DNA of 64,000 nucleotides, from contig NZ_LIVZ01000007.1 in the NCBI RefSeq assembly GCF_001905845.1, positions 124,001-188,000 of the forward strand, given 5' to 3'. Below are positions 52,335 to 61,226 of the stretch, piece after piece (within the stretch, counting starts at the first letter, position 1; the number at the start of each line of letters is the position of its first letter). This stretch comes from Streptomyces sp. TSRI0107 (GTDB lineage Bacteria > Actinomycetota > Actinomycetes > Streptomycetales > Streptomycetaceae). The notes beneath the pieces were generated by a model. That model was not told the DNA's origin and did no database searches. It was given only the letters and a program-made list of their open reading frames with translations. A program made the position numbers and the translations under genes.

Positions 52335-52897
52335 GGTCTGCCTCCGGTCCCGACCCGCGTCATGATCTCGCACAGCGCCCGGTCGTCGAAGATGCGTGCG
52401 GTCGGGATCCGCACGGTGGTGCGGTTGCGGCCGGTGATCGGGTGCCCGGCGAGGTTGACCCAGTAGCAGCAGTGCCTGAGGTCGAGGCGGTCGTGGCTGG
52501 CGCGCAGCCAGTCGTCCTGGGACCTGGGCACGAGCATCACGACGAGGATCTTGTGCACCGAGACCGGGGTCCGGGCGAGTTTCGCCAGGTGACCGTTGTC
52601 GAGCGTGAAGGAGAAGGAGCGGCCGGGAGGGTTGGGCGCGACCTGGTAGGTCGCCTTGAGCTGCACCTTGATGGTGACCTCGTCGTCGACGGTGTGGCCG
52701 GGCGCGCTGTGGCTGACGTGCCAGTCGATGCCGTTGTCGGGGAACGGCTGCGACAGCGAGCAGCCCGCGGCCGCGGCGACGGCGTGCAGATAGCCGACCT
52801 GCAGGGTCTCCATGCAGGCGGTGGTGGCGAGGGAACCGCGAAGGGGACCCGCGCGGTCGGGCAGCAGCCCGCCCCGCTCGGGCTGCGCTATCGCCAT
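52331..52897 (-). CDS. DUF4365-like protein with a PD-(D/E)xK nuclease-type motif
   Basis: This 188-residue protein has LQVGYLHAVAAAAGCSLSQPFPDNGIDWHVS followed by VTIKVQLKATYQ: a conserved Asp58 (GID), beta strand, then Gln79-x-Lys81, the arrangement of DUF4365 and related PD-(D/E)xK nuclease-fold proteins with Gln for Glu. The C-terminal half has LVPRSQDDWLRASHDRLDLRHCCYWVNLAG, another DUF4365-type stretch. ATG at 52897 is chosen because GGAAGG lies about 9 nt in front; ATG at 52918 is an alternative. Its stop overlaps the next gene. Catalysis is plausible but not proven. Confidence 0.75.
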   Translation of the reverse strand: MAIAQPERGGLLPDRAGPLRGSLATTACMETLQVGYLHAVAAAAGCSLSQPFPDNGIDWHVSHSAPGHTVDDEVTIKVQLKATYQVAPNPPGRSFSFTLDNGHLAKLARTPVSVHKILVVMLVPRSQDDWLRASHDRLDLRHCCYWVNLAGHPITGRNRTTVRIPTARIFDDRALCEIMTRVGTGGRP

Positions 52898-53064
52898 GGC
52901 CAACAGCCTTCCGAGCAAAGTGCTTCCCGTGCCGGGCCGCTGAACTGCGCGGACCCGTATCCCTGTTGTCTCCTCCCGGCGTACGGCGCAAACGGCCCGG
53001 GTATCACCAAACCGGCAGGAGACGGAACGTCAGCTGCCTCGGGTGAACGAGGAGTTGTGTAGGT

Positions 53065-53793
53065 ATGACGTGCTGGTACGAGGGCCCTCTGGCGGCATTC
53101 GACACGGAGACTACGGGCGTGGACGTCGAGACCGACCGGATCGTGTCGGCCGCCCTCGTGGTGCAGGACGCACCGGGCACCCGCCCGCGGGTGAACCGCT
53201 GGCTGGTGAACCCGGGCGTGCCGGTGCCCGCCGAGGCGACGGCGGTGCACGGGCTGACGGAGGATCACCTGGCGCGCAACGGCCGCTGGCCGGCGCCGGT
53301 GATGCAGGAGATAGCCATGGGGCTGGCCGAGCAGGCCGGCCGCGGGCGTCCGCTGGTGGTGATGAACGCGCCGTTCGATCTGACGCTGCTGGACCGCGAG
53401 CTGCGCCGGCACCGGGCGTCGTCGCTGGCGCGCTGGTTCGAGTCGACGCCGCTGCTGGTGCTCGACCCGCGGGTGCTCGACAAGCATCTGGACCGCTACC
53501 GCAAGGGCCGCCGCACGCTGACCGACCTGTGCGCGCAGTACGGGGTGGGGCTGGACGACGCCCATGACGCGGCGGCGGACGCGCTGGCGGCACTGGAGGT
53601 CGTCCGGGCGGTCGGGCGGCGGTTCGCGTCCCGGCTGGAGCGCCTCTCCCCCGCCGAGCTGCACACACTCCAGGCGGTGTGGCACGCGGCGCAGGCGCGC
53701 GGGCTGCAGGCGTGGTTCGCGCGCAACGGCACCGAGGAGGCGGTGGACCCTGCGTGGCCGCTGCGTCCGGACCTGCCGGCGGCCGCGGCATGA
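53065..53793 (+). CDS. DEDDh 3'-5' exonuclease (DNA polymerase III epsilon-like)
   Basis: This 242-residue protein has the complete DEDDh set: Asp13 and Glu15 (FDTETTGVD), Asp105 (NAPFDLTLLD), and His167 with Asp172 (DDAHDAAADALA). It hydrolyses DNA or RNA from the 3' end with two metal ions. It is a stand-alone exonuclease rather than the replicative epsilon subunit, as is common in actinobacteria. The C-terminal ~60 residues, with LHTLQAVWHAAQARGLQAWF, are typical of the Streptomyces members. GAGGAG lies about 10 nt before the ATG. Divergent from the DUF4365 gene. Confidence 0.93.
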   Translation: MTCWYEGPLAAFDTETTGVDVETDRIVSAALVVQDAPGTRPRVNRWLVNPGVPVPAEATAVHGLTEDHLARNGRWPAPVMQEIAMGLAEQAGRGRPLVVMNAPFDLTLLDRELRRHRASSLARWFESTPLLVLDPRVLDKHLDRYRKGRRTLTDLCAQYGVGLDDAHDAAADALAALEVVRAVGRRFASRLERLSPAELHTLQAVWHAAQARGLQAWFARNGTEEAVDPAWPLRPDLPAAAA

Positions 53794-53795
53794 AG

Positions 53796-53825
53796 AAGGC
53801 CGGTCCGCGATGGCGGACCGGCCTT
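53796..53825. terminator. Terminator shared by exonuclease gene and tRNA-Val
   Basis: A perfect 13-bp stem (AAGGCCGGTCCGC at 53796-53808 with 53813-53825) has loop GATG. It starts just after the exonuclease stop and ends 7 nt from the 3' end of the convergent tRNA, so it can stop both transcripts. Confidence 0.75.
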
Positions 53826-53829
53826 TCCC

Positions 53830-53906
53830 GGTGGGCGATACTGGGTTCGAACCAGTGACCTCTTCGGTGTGAACGAAGCGCTCTCCCACTGAGCTAATCG
53901 CCCGGG
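53830..53906 (-). repeat. 77-nt direct repeat, left copy (contains tRNA-Val)
   Basis: Identical to 63838-63914 on the same strand; identity stops 2 nt outside the tRNA on one side and 3 nt on the other. The two copies are 10,008 nt apart. Confidence 0.95.
53832..53903 (-). tRNA. tRNA-Val(CAC)
   Basis: A 72-nt tRNA without encoded CCA. The acceptor stem GGGCGAT pairs with ATCGCCC, the anticodon arm is CTTCG-TTCACAC-CGAAG (anticodon CAC, valine GTG codons), and the T arm is ACTGGTTCGAACCAGT. Discriminator A at 53832. A second identical copy lies at 63840-63911. Confidence 0.97.
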
Positions 53907-53916
53907 AACGCACTGA

Positions 53917-53946
53917 ACAATACAGGTCCCGGCGCCTTTCGTTCAA
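53917..53946 (-). promoter_or_regulatory. Probable promoter of the left tRNA-Val
   Basis: On the minus strand TTGAAC (53941-53946) and TATTGT (53917-53922) are 18 nt apart. The -10 ends 13 nt before the tRNA 5' base. The right tRNA copy has TAATGT (63925-63930) at the same 13-nt distance, although the rest of the flank differs. Confidence 0.5.
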
Positions 53947-54389
53947 ACCGCTTCCAGCCGGCCCGCCAGTCCGCGCCGTCCCGCGCGCATCATCAGCCCA
54001 TGGTTGGCGCGGAAGAAGGGCCGCCCGGGCACCGCGAACCGCCGCAGCAGCGGTTTGCGGACGTGGACCTCCTGGTCGTAGCGGACGAGGCTGCCGGGGC
54101 CGTGCGCGGTGACGGTCCAGCGCGACCAGCCGTCGACGTCGCCGCTCAGTGCCGCCTCCAGCACTCCGGCCGCGGGGTCGCGGCGCACCTCGCGGGCGGT
54201 GAAGGTCATGTCGTAGGGCAGGAGCGAGCGGATCCGGATGGCGGCCGTGCGGTCGTCGACCTGGGTCACCTCGCGCACCTGCCGCCACCAGCGCGGATAG
54301 TCCTCGACCCGTTCAAGGGCGGCGTACACGGTGGCGGGCGGGGCGGGCAGGTGCCAGAGGCTGCGGAAGCGGTGGTGGGTCCAGTCCAT
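53943..54389 (-). CDS. SRPBCC (START/polyketide cyclase-like) domain protein
   Basis: A 148-residue single-domain protein: MDWTHHRFRSLWHLPAPPATVYAALERVEDYPRWWRQV is the typical start (helix-grip fold, first strand plus the Tyr-Pro-x-Trp-Trp turn), followed by alternating strands with YDMTFTAREVRRDPAAGVLEAALSG and a C-terminal helix NHGLMMRAGRRGLAGRL. Such proteins bind small hydrophobic ligands; no catalytic residues can be assigned. Its 3' end overlaps the -35 element proposed for the left tRNA. Confidence 0.88.
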   Translation of the reverse strand: MDWTHHRFRSLWHLPAPPATVYAALERVEDYPRWWRQVREVTQVDDRTAAIRIRSLLPYDMTFTAREVRRDPAAGVLEAALSGDVDGWSRWTVTAHGPGSLVRYDQEVHVRKPLLRRFAVPGRPFFRANHGLMMRAGRRGLAGRLEAV

Positions 54390-54491
54390 GGGCGGAGTCT
54401 GTCCTGCTCAGCGCCTGGGTATCCGCGTCTGAGTACGTTCTGAGTACCCGCACTCATGTCCTGGCGGGTGACGGCGGCCACACTCCGAGCC

Positions 54492-56819
54492 ATGACGCAC
54501 ATTCCGTCCCCCGCCGAGGAGTTGCGGCTCGTCGACGCCGAGCTGCACCGACTGGACGCCCGGCGCGCCCAGTTGCTGGCGCGCCGCGGCTGGCTGCTGT
54601 CGCAGTTGCAGCCGCTGCGACCGTTGCCGGCCGCCGTCCCGCCGCGTCCCGAGGCCACCGGCCCCCGGGTCCAGAACGTCCTGCTGGTGCTGGGCGGTGT
54701 GCTGCTCACCCTGGCGGCGGCCGCGTTCACGCTGGTCAGCTGGGGTCACCTGGGGATCGCCGGGCGAGCCGTGGTGCTGGGCGCGGTCACGGCGGCGGCG
54801 CTTGCGGTGCCAGTGCCGCTGCTGAAGCGGGGCCTGCGCTCCACCGCGGAGTCGGTGGCGGGGCTGGGTCTGGCGCTGACGGTGCTGGACGCGTACGCGC
54901 TGTACGCGGCCGCGCTGACGGGCACGGACGGCACGGCCTACGCGGCGGGCGCCTCGGCGGCGCTGGCGGCGGTCTGGGCGGCGTACGGTCTGCTGCTGCC
55001 CCGCGTGACCGGCCGGCCGCTGGTCCTGCCTGTGCCGGCCGCCGTGTGCGTGGCGCAACTCCCGCTGCCGCTGTGGGCGGTGGCGGCCGGCCCGGACGTG
55101 TCCGGGTTCGCGGCGGCCCTCCTGGTGACGGCGGCGGCCGACGCGGCGGTGGCGCTCCGGGTGTCCGCCGGGTCCGTGCGGATCGCCGCCGCCGTGGGCG
55201 CCTACGGCCTGGGCGGCTGGGGTGTGCTGGCGGCCGGCTGGCTGTCGTGGACGGCCGCCGGTCCGGGTGCCGCCGTCCCCGCGGCCGCGCTTCTGCTGCT
55301 GGCCACGGCGATCACGCTGGCCGGGGCGCGGGCGCCGCACGCCGGGATGGCGCTGGGCAACTCCGTCGCGGCGGGTCTGCTGGCGGTCGCCGCGCTCGGC
55401 GCGGTGCCCCGGTCGGCGCTGCCCGGCGCTTGGACGGTGCCGGTCCATCTGGCGTTCGGCATCGCCCTGTTGGGGCTGCTCGGCGTCACCCGGGTCCCGG
55501 AGGTGGTGCGCCGGGGGTTCGGCTGGGCCTCCGGGGCCGTGCAGGCGCTGGCCGTGGTGGCGGCGCTGCCGGTGGTGGCCGTCGCGCTGCTGGGGTCCCT
55601 CGGCCGGGCGGCGCGGGTCTGGTCGGGGGCGCCCGCGGACGCGCGGGCGGCCGTGACGGCCGACGTGCCGTGGCCGCCGGACAGCGCGACGGCGCCGTTG
55701 GCGCTGCTCGCGGTCGCGGCGGTGCTGGCCGTGACGGTCCGGGAGGCCGCTTGGCGGCCCCGCGCCCTGGACGCCGTGCTCGCCCTGGTGTGGGCGGCGG
55801 CGGTGGCCCTGCCGCCGGTCCTGCGGCTGCCGTACGTCGCCACGCTGGTGGTGCTGGGCCTGACGACGGCGGCGCTGCTGTGGCTGAGGCGGTTCACGGC
55901 GACCGTGCTCGCCGTCCTCACGTCGGCCGTCCTCGCCCTGCTCGCGCTGGCCACCGAGCCGGCCACTCTCACGGCGCTGGCCCTGCTGACGGCCGGTTTC
56001 GCGCTCGGCGCCCGCACGCCGGTGCCGGCGGCGGCCACGGCGGGGTACGCCACCGCGCTGCTCTGCGCGACGGGCGCCGCGCTGGACTGGTCGTCGGCGC
56101 ACTGCGCGCCGCTGGTGCTGCTGGTGCCGGTGGCGGCGGCGCTGTGGGCGACGCGCACCGAGGGTGCGACCCGGCTGACGGCCGAGATCTTCGGGGTGGT
56201 CGCGGCGCTGGTCGCGGTCGGCCTGGCGGTGCCGGACGCGCCGATGCTGGCGCTGGTGCTGGCCCTCACCGGAGTGATCGCGGCGGCCACGGCCGTACGC
56301 CCCGACCGGCGTGCGGTCGGCCACGCGGCGGCCGCGCTGTTCGTGCTGGCCGCTTGGGTGCGGCTGGTGGCCTGGGAGGTGACCGTCCCGGAGGCCTACG
56401 CGCTGCCGGTGGCCGTCCCCGCGCTGGCCGTGGGCGTGCTGCGCCGGCGCCGTGACCCGCAGGCGTCGTCCTGGACGGCGTACGGCCCCGGTCTCGCCGC
56501 CGGCCTGCTGCCGAGCCTCGTCGCGGCCTGGGGCGACGCGCACTGGCAGCGCCCCCTGCTGCTGGGCACGGGGGCGCTGCTGGTGACGCTGGCCGGGGCC
56601 CGGCACCACCTCCGGGCACCGCTGCTGCTGGGCGGTGCGGTGCTCGCCCTGGTGACCCTGCACGAGCTGGCCCCGTACCTCGTGCAGGTGGCGGGCGCGC
56701 TCCCCCGCTGGGCGCCTCCCGCCCTCGCCGGACTGCTCCTGCTCGCCCTCGGGGCGACGTACGAGCAGCGGCTGCGGGACGTCCGGCGGGTGCGGGAGAC
56801 GCTGGGGCGCATGAACTAG
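54492..56819 (+). CDS. Large polytopic membrane protein (775 residues)
   Basis: A short N-terminal coiled coil (PSPAEELRLVDAELHRLDAR, then LLARRGWLLSQL; ~5-40) is followed by a membrane domain filling almost all of residues 70-760, with perhaps 20-25 hydrophobic helices rich in Ala, Leu and Val. The last residues YEQRLRDVRRVRETLGRMN are charged and cytosolic. I recall similar proteins annotated in Streptomyces as SCO7629-type or hypothetical integral membrane proteins; no transporter signature is visible. ATG at 54492 is preferred over 54456 because it opens the coherent coiled coil; both have weak ribosome-binding sites. It ends 4 nt from the convergent lyase gene. Confidence 0.75.
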   Translation: MTHIPSPAEELRLVDAELHRLDARRAQLLARRGWLLSQLQPLRPLPAAVPPRPEATGPRVQNVLLVLGGVLLTLAAAAFTLVSWGHLGIAGRAVVLGAVTAAALAVPVPLLKRGLRSTAESVAGLGLALTVLDAYALYAAALTGTDGTAYAAGASAALAAVWAAYGLLLPRVTGRPLVLPVPAAVCVAQLPLPLWAVAAGPDVSGFAAALLVTAAADAAVALRVSAGSVRIAAAVGAYGLGGWGVLAAGWLSWTAAGPGAAVPAAALLLLATAITLAGARAPHAGMALGNSVAAGLLAVAALGAVPRSALPGAWTVPVHLAFGIALLGLLGVTRVPEVVRRGFGWASGAVQALAVVAALPVVAVALLGSLGRAARVWSGAPADARAAVTADVPWPPDSATAPLALLAVAAVLAVTVREAAWRPRALDAVLALVWAAAVALPPVLRLPYVATLVVLGLTTAALLWLRRFTATVLAVLTSAVLALLALATEPATLTALALLTAGFALGARTPVPAAATAGYATALLCATGAALDWSSAHCAPLVLLVPVAAALWATRTEGATRLTAEIFGVVAALVAVGLAVPDAPMLALVLALTGVIAAATAVRPDRRAVGHAAAALFVLAAWVRLVAWEVTVPEAYALPVAVPALAVGVLRRRRDPQASSWTAYGPGLAAGLLPSLVAAWGDAHWQRPLLLGTGALLVTLAGARHHLRAPLLLGGAVLALVTLHELAPYLVQVAGALPRWAPPALAGLLLLALGATYEQRLRDVRRVRETLGRMN

Positions 56820-56823
56820 GCGG

Positions 56824-59562
56824 CTACGACGGCATCCTGTCGCCGAGCAGGGCCAGGTTCTCGATGGCGGCGAGGCCGTACAGGGCGGTGTCGTTGGTGG
56901 ACACCCAGCCGGCCTCGCTGCCCTCGACCAGGGCGGTGGGGCCGCTGACCTTCTCGGTCTTCCAGGGCGCGGACTCCTTGTAGCCGTCGGAGTTGTAGAA
57001 CTTGTCCCAGGCCCGCTTGGCGAGCTTCTCGTCGCCGGTCTTGACGGCCGCGTAGGCGTCGAGGCGGGAGTGGCCCTGGAAGAGGATGAGGCTGCCGAAG
57101 TTGGAGCCGTAGCGGGCGGCCTGCTCGGTCTTGCTCGCGTTGAAGTAGCGGCAGTAGTCGAAGTAGGCCTCGTTGAACTTCGGCATGTCGACGAGGTCGA
57201 TGAGTTCGGCGCACAGCTCGTTGAGGCCGAACACCGCCGACAGGTGCGAGACCCCCACGACCGGCTTCTCTGCGATGGCGAACCTGCCGGTGTCCAGGTC
57301 GTACAGGCCGGTGCCCTGGACGAAGCCGTTGGGCTGGGCGGCGATGGTCTCCATCGTCGACAGCACGCGCGCCTTGGCCTTCTCCCACTTCGGGCCCTTG
57401 CGCTCCCACTCGGTGAGCCACGCCGAGACCAGTCCGCTCCAGTCGGTGCCGAAGCCGATCGAGAGGGCGTGCCGGTCGGGTGTGTACGGCTCGGTGCGGA
57501 TCTTGCGGATCGGGTCGAGGACGAGGAACGTCTCGTCGGAGTCGACGTTGGCGTGCATGAGGTCGCCGACCCGCTCGTCCGCCGTGAGGAAGTAGTAGTA
57601 GCGGCGGTAGGTGGTGTTGGCGATGCGCTGCTGCTTGGCGCTGTCGGCGTAGTGCTGGACGCCGTGCCGGGTGCCGAGGCCGGCCCACTTGCCCAGGTGG
57701 TAGACGTCGACCTCGCCGGTGTGCCGGGTCATGGCCTCGGCGAACCGGAAGATGTCGGCGCGGCCGGAGCGCAGGTACGCGTACCAGAGCCACAGGTCCG
57801 GCGACAGCTCGGAGTTGTCCCAGGCGTAGCCGCCGACGTCGTACCGCCACTGGTGCCGGACGGTGTCGTAGGTGTGCATGATGTCGCCGTAGTCCCAGAA
57901 GCCGTACCACCGGCGCATCTCCACCTGGTCCTTGTAATAGGTGAAGAGGAAGTCGAGGTGGTCCTCGATCTTCGCCTTGGCCGGGGTGGAGCGGTCGGGC
58001 TCGGCGTACAGGCCCTTGCCGAAGACGCCCGCCTTGATGAGCTGCTTGGGCGGGGCGGCGAGCTGGGGCAGGACGCGGACGGCCTCGACCTGCTCGGCGA
58101 GCGTCTCGGCGCTCGGGGTGGACTCGTTGGCCCAGAAGAGGAGTTCGGAGGTACGGGCGATGCCGTAGGGGGTGCCGAACTCGGGCTCGTAGTCCTCGTA
58201 GGTGATGTTGAGGCCTTCGAGCTGCTCGGGGTAGGTGTCCTGGCCCAGGCCGTCGTGGTAGAAGCGCAGGTCCATGGGCTGCGCCTCGGGTGACCAGAGC
58301 CAGACGGTGACCTCGGCCTCGTCGGTGTGGGCGTCGCGGATGTCGAGCTGGGCGGGGAACTTCTCCCAGAAGTCGCGCAGGCCGAAGGAGAGGCCGCCGC
58401 TGACGCCGCCGACGTAGCCGAAGCCGGAGGCCCGCCGGCCGCCGCCCGCGCCGATCCAGCCGTGGCCCTGCTTGGTGCGCTTGCGCAGGGTGAAGCCGTC
58501 GGCGGAGAGCTGGGAGAGGGTGTAGTCGCCCCACTCGGGGATGTACTGCAGGCGGGTGGTGACCCGCTGGTCCCAGGTCGAGGGGTCGGGCAGCTTCCTG
58601 CCCTCGAACTGCGCGGACTGCACCGCGGCGCCCGGGTCGCGGCGCAGTCCGGTGATGCCCTTGACGGCCTCGCGGAGCATGCCGGTGCCCTCGCCGCCGA
58701 TGCGGATGTGGCGGTCGTACGACTGGTCGCGCATCGGCACGGTGAAGCGGACGCCGATGCCGCGGATGAAGTCGCCGGAGGCCTTGCCGGGTTCCTGGGT
58801 GCCGTCGTAGGTGATGGTGTGCACCATGCGGAAGGAGTCGGCGCCCGCGTAGAAGTAGAGCCGGACGGAGAACGGCAGCCAGCCGCGGTTGCCCTTGCGG
58901 TGCTTGCCGTCGATGCGGACGACCGCGCGGACCGGGCCCTCCTGCTCGACCTTCACCTCGTCGATGGCGCTCTCGAAGCGCTCGTACTTGACCGTGCCCT
59001 GGTCCCCGTCCTCGATCTCCGGCTGGCGGAGCAGGACGAGGCGGCCGTTCTTCGCGATCTCCGTGGAGCCGCGGGTGACCGACTTGACCAGTGTGGAGCC
59101 GGACTTGCCGATCCTGGCGGTGATGACGCCGGTGGAGATGTCGACGGTGCCGCCGCTCTTGTCGACGGTGACCTTCTTCCCGGGGGCGGTGGGCTTGCCC
59201 GCGGTCAGGGTGAGTTTGCCGGTGCCGGAGCTGACGGCGTGCGCGGTCCACTTCAGGGAGCCGTCGGGCCAGTAGGCGATCGGCCAGGACTGGACGGGGA
59301 CGGCGGTGCCGTTCTCGTCGGTGAGCGCGAAGGTCTGGTCCTCCTGGTACGCGCCCTTGGGCCAGGGCACGCCGAGGGTGGAGCCGGGCGCGGCGCCGAG
59401 ACCGCCGTCCTCCAGCCAGTCGAGGACGACGGGTTCCGCCTCGGCGGTCTCCGCTCCGGGCGCGGCCTGGGCGTCCTGCGCCCCCAGCGCCCAGCTGAAC
59501 TGGGCGGCGGCTCCGGCGACGGCGGCCGCCTTGAGGATGGACCTGCGGGGGATGGGGGACAT
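56824..59562 (-). CDS. Tat-exported exo-rhamnogalacturonan lyase-like protein (PcRGLX/YetA family)
   Basis: A 912-residue protein. The N-terminus is a twin-arginine signal (PRRSILKAAAVAGAAA, cleavage near AQAA/34), then an N-terminal barrel (VVLDWLEDGGLGAAP...), a central beta-sandwich (~130-480) and a C-terminal alpha/alpha toroid (~480-880) rich in Trp and Tyr: RRWYGFWDYGDIMHTYDTVRHQWRYDVGGYAWDNSE, YRRYYYFLTADERVGDLM, WSGLVSAWLTEWERKG. This order matches PcRGLX/YetA-like proteins (PL26-related), which cleave rhamnogalacturonan I from the end. AAGGAAAAG precedes the ATG. It is the last gene of a sugar-uptake operon. Substrate assignment is by family and context, not by motif. Confidence 0.82.
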   Translation of the reverse strand: MSPIPRRSILKAAAVAGAAAQFSWALGAQDAQAAPGAETAEAEPVVLDWLEDGGLGAAPGSTLGVPWPKGAYQEDQTFALTDENGTAVPVQSWPIAYWPDGSLKWTAHAVSSGTGKLTLTAGKPTAPGKKVTVDKSGGTVDISTGVITARIGKSGSTLVKSVTRGSTEIAKNGRLVLLRQPEIEDGDQGTVKYERFESAIDEVKVEQEGPVRAVVRIDGKHRKGNRGWLPFSVRLYFYAGADSFRMVHTITYDGTQEPGKASGDFIRGIGVRFTVPMRDQSYDRHIRIGGEGTGMLREAVKGITGLRRDPGAAVQSAQFEGRKLPDPSTWDQRVTTRLQYIPEWGDYTLSQLSADGFTLRKRTKQGHGWIGAGGGRRASGFGYVGGVSGGLSFGLRDFWEKFPAQLDIRDAHTDEAEVTVWLWSPEAQPMDLRFYHDGLGQDTYPEQLEGLNITYEDYEPEFGTPYGIARTSELLFWANESTPSAETLAEQVEAVRVLPQLAAPPKQLIKAGVFGKGLYAEPDRSTPAKAKIEDHLDFLFTYYKDQVEMRRWYGFWDYGDIMHTYDTVRHQWRYDVGGYAWDNSELSPDLWLWYAYLRSGRADIFRFAEAMTRHTGEVDVYHLGKWAGLGTRHGVQHYADSAKQQRIANTTYRRYYYFLTADERVGDLMHANVDSDETFLVLDPIRKIRTEPYTPDRHALSIGFGTDWSGLVSAWLTEWERKGPKWEKAKARVLSTMETIAAQPNGFVQGTGLYDLDTGRFAIAEKPVVGVSHLSAVFGLNELCAELIDLVDMPKFNEAYFDYCRYFNASKTEQAARYGSNFGSLILFQGHSRLDAYAAVKTGDEKLAKRAWDKFYNSDGYKESAPWKTEKVSGPTALVEGSEAGWVSTNDTALYGLAAIENLALLGDRMPS

Positions 59563-59649
59563 GGCCTTTTCCTTTCCGTACGGGTACGGGTTGCCAAGGG
59601 CATGACAGACAGAGGTACGGCGCACGGGGCGCCGCCCTCGAGGGAGCCA

Positions 59650-59666
59650 GGCGCGCTCGGCGCGCC
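59650..59666 (-). other. Short hairpin before the lyase gene
   Basis: GGCGCGC-TCG-GCGCGCC lies in the 178-nt gap between the DUF624 gene and the lyase gene. It could reduce read-through into the lyase gene or be chance in GC-rich DNA. I saw nothing else in the gap. Confidence 0.3.
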
Positions 59667-59740
59667 GCCCGGGGACGAGAGTGCTTGACGAGACGAGCGG
59701 CACCCCGCGGGGCGCCGCCCCTGATGTGCGGCACCGCGCG

Positions 59741-60340
59741 TCAGCGGTGCCGGTACCGCTCCTCCACGGCGACGGCGGCCGCCGCGACGGCCCCGAGCAC
59801 CGGAACCGCCAGCGGCGGGACGAGCCAGCCCGAGCAGGCGACGACGGCGAGGCCGCCGACCAGCAGGAAGGACCCTGCCGGGTCCACGACCGTGCGGCGG
59901 CCGGCCGCGCCGAGCAGCGCGCGCCAGGACTCGCCCGGTGTCCAGGTCGCCGCCGCCCGCATCCCGGCGACGGCGGCGGCGATGAGCGCGAGCAGGCCGA
60001 CCGCTCCGACCAGCGGTCCGCCGGGAAGCCCGGCCCGCGCGGCCTGGACGTCCACCCAGACGGCGGCCACCGCGGCCCAGCCGGCCAGGCCGACCAGCCA
60101 GCCGCGGCGCACAGCCGCCCGGAAGTCGGCGGCGAACTCCCGCAAGCCGCCCGCCGTGTGGGCCGTACGACGCCGCAGATGCCGTGCGCCGGCGGCGAAC
60201 GCGGCGGGGTAGGTGACGATCCCGAGACAGGCCACGGCGATCCACACGCCGGTGAGCAGGGACTCGGCGAAGACACTGAACCGCTCGCCGAGGACCGGCT
60301 CCTTGCGCGGAGCGCGGGCTTTCACGCGTGCTTGCGCCAT
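59741..60340 (-). CDS. DUF624 (YesL-like) membrane protein
   Basis: A 199-residue membrane protein with hydrophobic helices at about 22-44, 75-92, 100-122, 145-160 and 165-185. GERFSVFAESLLTGVWIAVACLGIVTYPAAFAA is the DUF624 type of N-terminus (family name from Bacillus YesL). These proteins accompany ABC importers for plant oligosaccharides; their exact role is not known. ATG at 60340 is chosen because GAGG lies 8 nt upstream. It starts 10 nt after the second permease gene, so it is in the operon. Confidence 0.8.
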   Translation of the reverse strand: MAQARVKARAPRKEPVLGERFSVFAESLLTGVWIAVACLGIVTYPAAFAAGARHLRRRTAHTAGGLREFAADFRAAVRRGWLVGLAGWAAVAAVWVDVQAARAGLPGGPLVGAVGLLALIAAAVAGMRAAATWTPGESWRALLGAAGRRTVVDPAGSFLLVGGLAVVACSGWLVPPLAVPVLGAVAAAAVAVEERYRHR

Positions 60341-60350
60341 GGTCACCGCC

Positions 60351-61226
60351 TCAGCCCTTCAGTCCGGACGTCGCCATACCGTCGATGAGGTAGCGCTGGA
60401 AGGCCATGAAGAAGGCGATGACCGGCACCAGCGCCACCAGCGACATCGCGATCATGCTGCCGTAATTGGAGATGCCCTCCTGGTCGCGGAACATCATCAG
60501 ACCGAGCGACACGGTGTACTTCTCGGGGGTGTTGAGGTAGATCAACGGCCCCATGAAGTCGTTCCAGGCGTTGATGAAGGTGAAGATGGCGCTGGTGATG
60601 ATGGCGGGGCGGCTCAGTGGCAGCACGATGGCCCAGTAGGTCCTCAGGTGCCCGCAGCCGTCAAGCTTGGCGGCCTCGTCCAGCTCACGCGGCAGTCCGC
60701 GCATGAACTGCACCATCAGGAAGACGAAGAACGCCTCCGTGGCCAGGAACTTGCCCGCGACGAGCGGCACCAGGGTGTCGGTGAGCTCAAGGTTCCGGAA
60801 GAGCACGTACTGCGGGATGAGCAGCACGTGGTACGGCAGCAGCAGCGTGCCGATCATCAGCGTGAACAGCAGGTTCCGCCCGGCGAACCGGATCTTGGCG
60901 AAGGCGTACGCGGTCAGCGAGCTGGACAGCACGACGCCCACGACGGCGAGGGCCGCGTACATCAGCGAGTTCCAGAAGAAGCTGCTGATGGCGATGCCGG
61001 AGATGCCGTCGGCGAGTCCGGAGAAGTTCTCGAAGACCGGTTCGGTGGGCAGCAGGTCGAGGCTGGCGATGATGTCCTTGCTCGGCTTGAACGAGGCACC
61101 GACCACCCAGACCACGGGGTAGAGGACGACCGCGAGGACGATGAGCGCGCCCGCGTGCCAGGCGATCGATCCGGTGCGCCGCCGTTCGCCGGCGGTGCGC
61201 ACGACAGGGGTGGTGGCAGTGGTCAC
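60351..61226 (-). CDS. Carbohydrate ABC transporter permease (MalG-like)
   Basis: A 291-residue permease with six membrane helices and the cytoplasmic EAA loop LDEAAKLDGCGHLRTYWAIVLPLSRPA (about residues 195-221), where the ATPase docks. The N-terminus is basic (VRTAGERRRTG). MalG/YesQ type by the C-terminal FQRYLIDGMATSGLKG. GTG at 61226 overlaps the preceding permease stop (GTGA). The operon has no ATPase gene, so it probably shares MsiK, the multi-use ATPase of Streptomyces. Confidence 0.94.
   Translation of the reverse strand: MTTATTPVVRTAGERRRTGSIAWHAGALIVLAVVLYPVVWVVGASFKPSKDIIASLDLLPTEPVFENFSGLADGISGIAISSFFWNSLMYAALAVVGVVLSSSLTAYAFAKIRFAGRNLLFTLMIGTLLLPYHVLLIPQYVLFRNLELTDTLVPLVAGKFLATEAFFVFLMVQFMRGLPRELDEAAKLDGCGHLRTYWAIVLPLSRPAIITSAIFTFINAWNDFMGPLIYLNTPEKYTVSLGLMMFRDQEGISNYGSMIAMSLVALVPVIAFFMAFQRYLIDGMATSGLKG

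Noticed and set aside
54492..56819. The 775-residue membrane protein as a sugar transporter belonging to the uptake operon
   Set aside because: It is on the opposite strand, convergent with the lyase, and shows no transporter family motif.
59253..60245. Long basic-protein open frames overlapping the lyase and DUF624 genes
   Set aside because: They are Arg/Pro-rich frame shadows with no domain resemblance.
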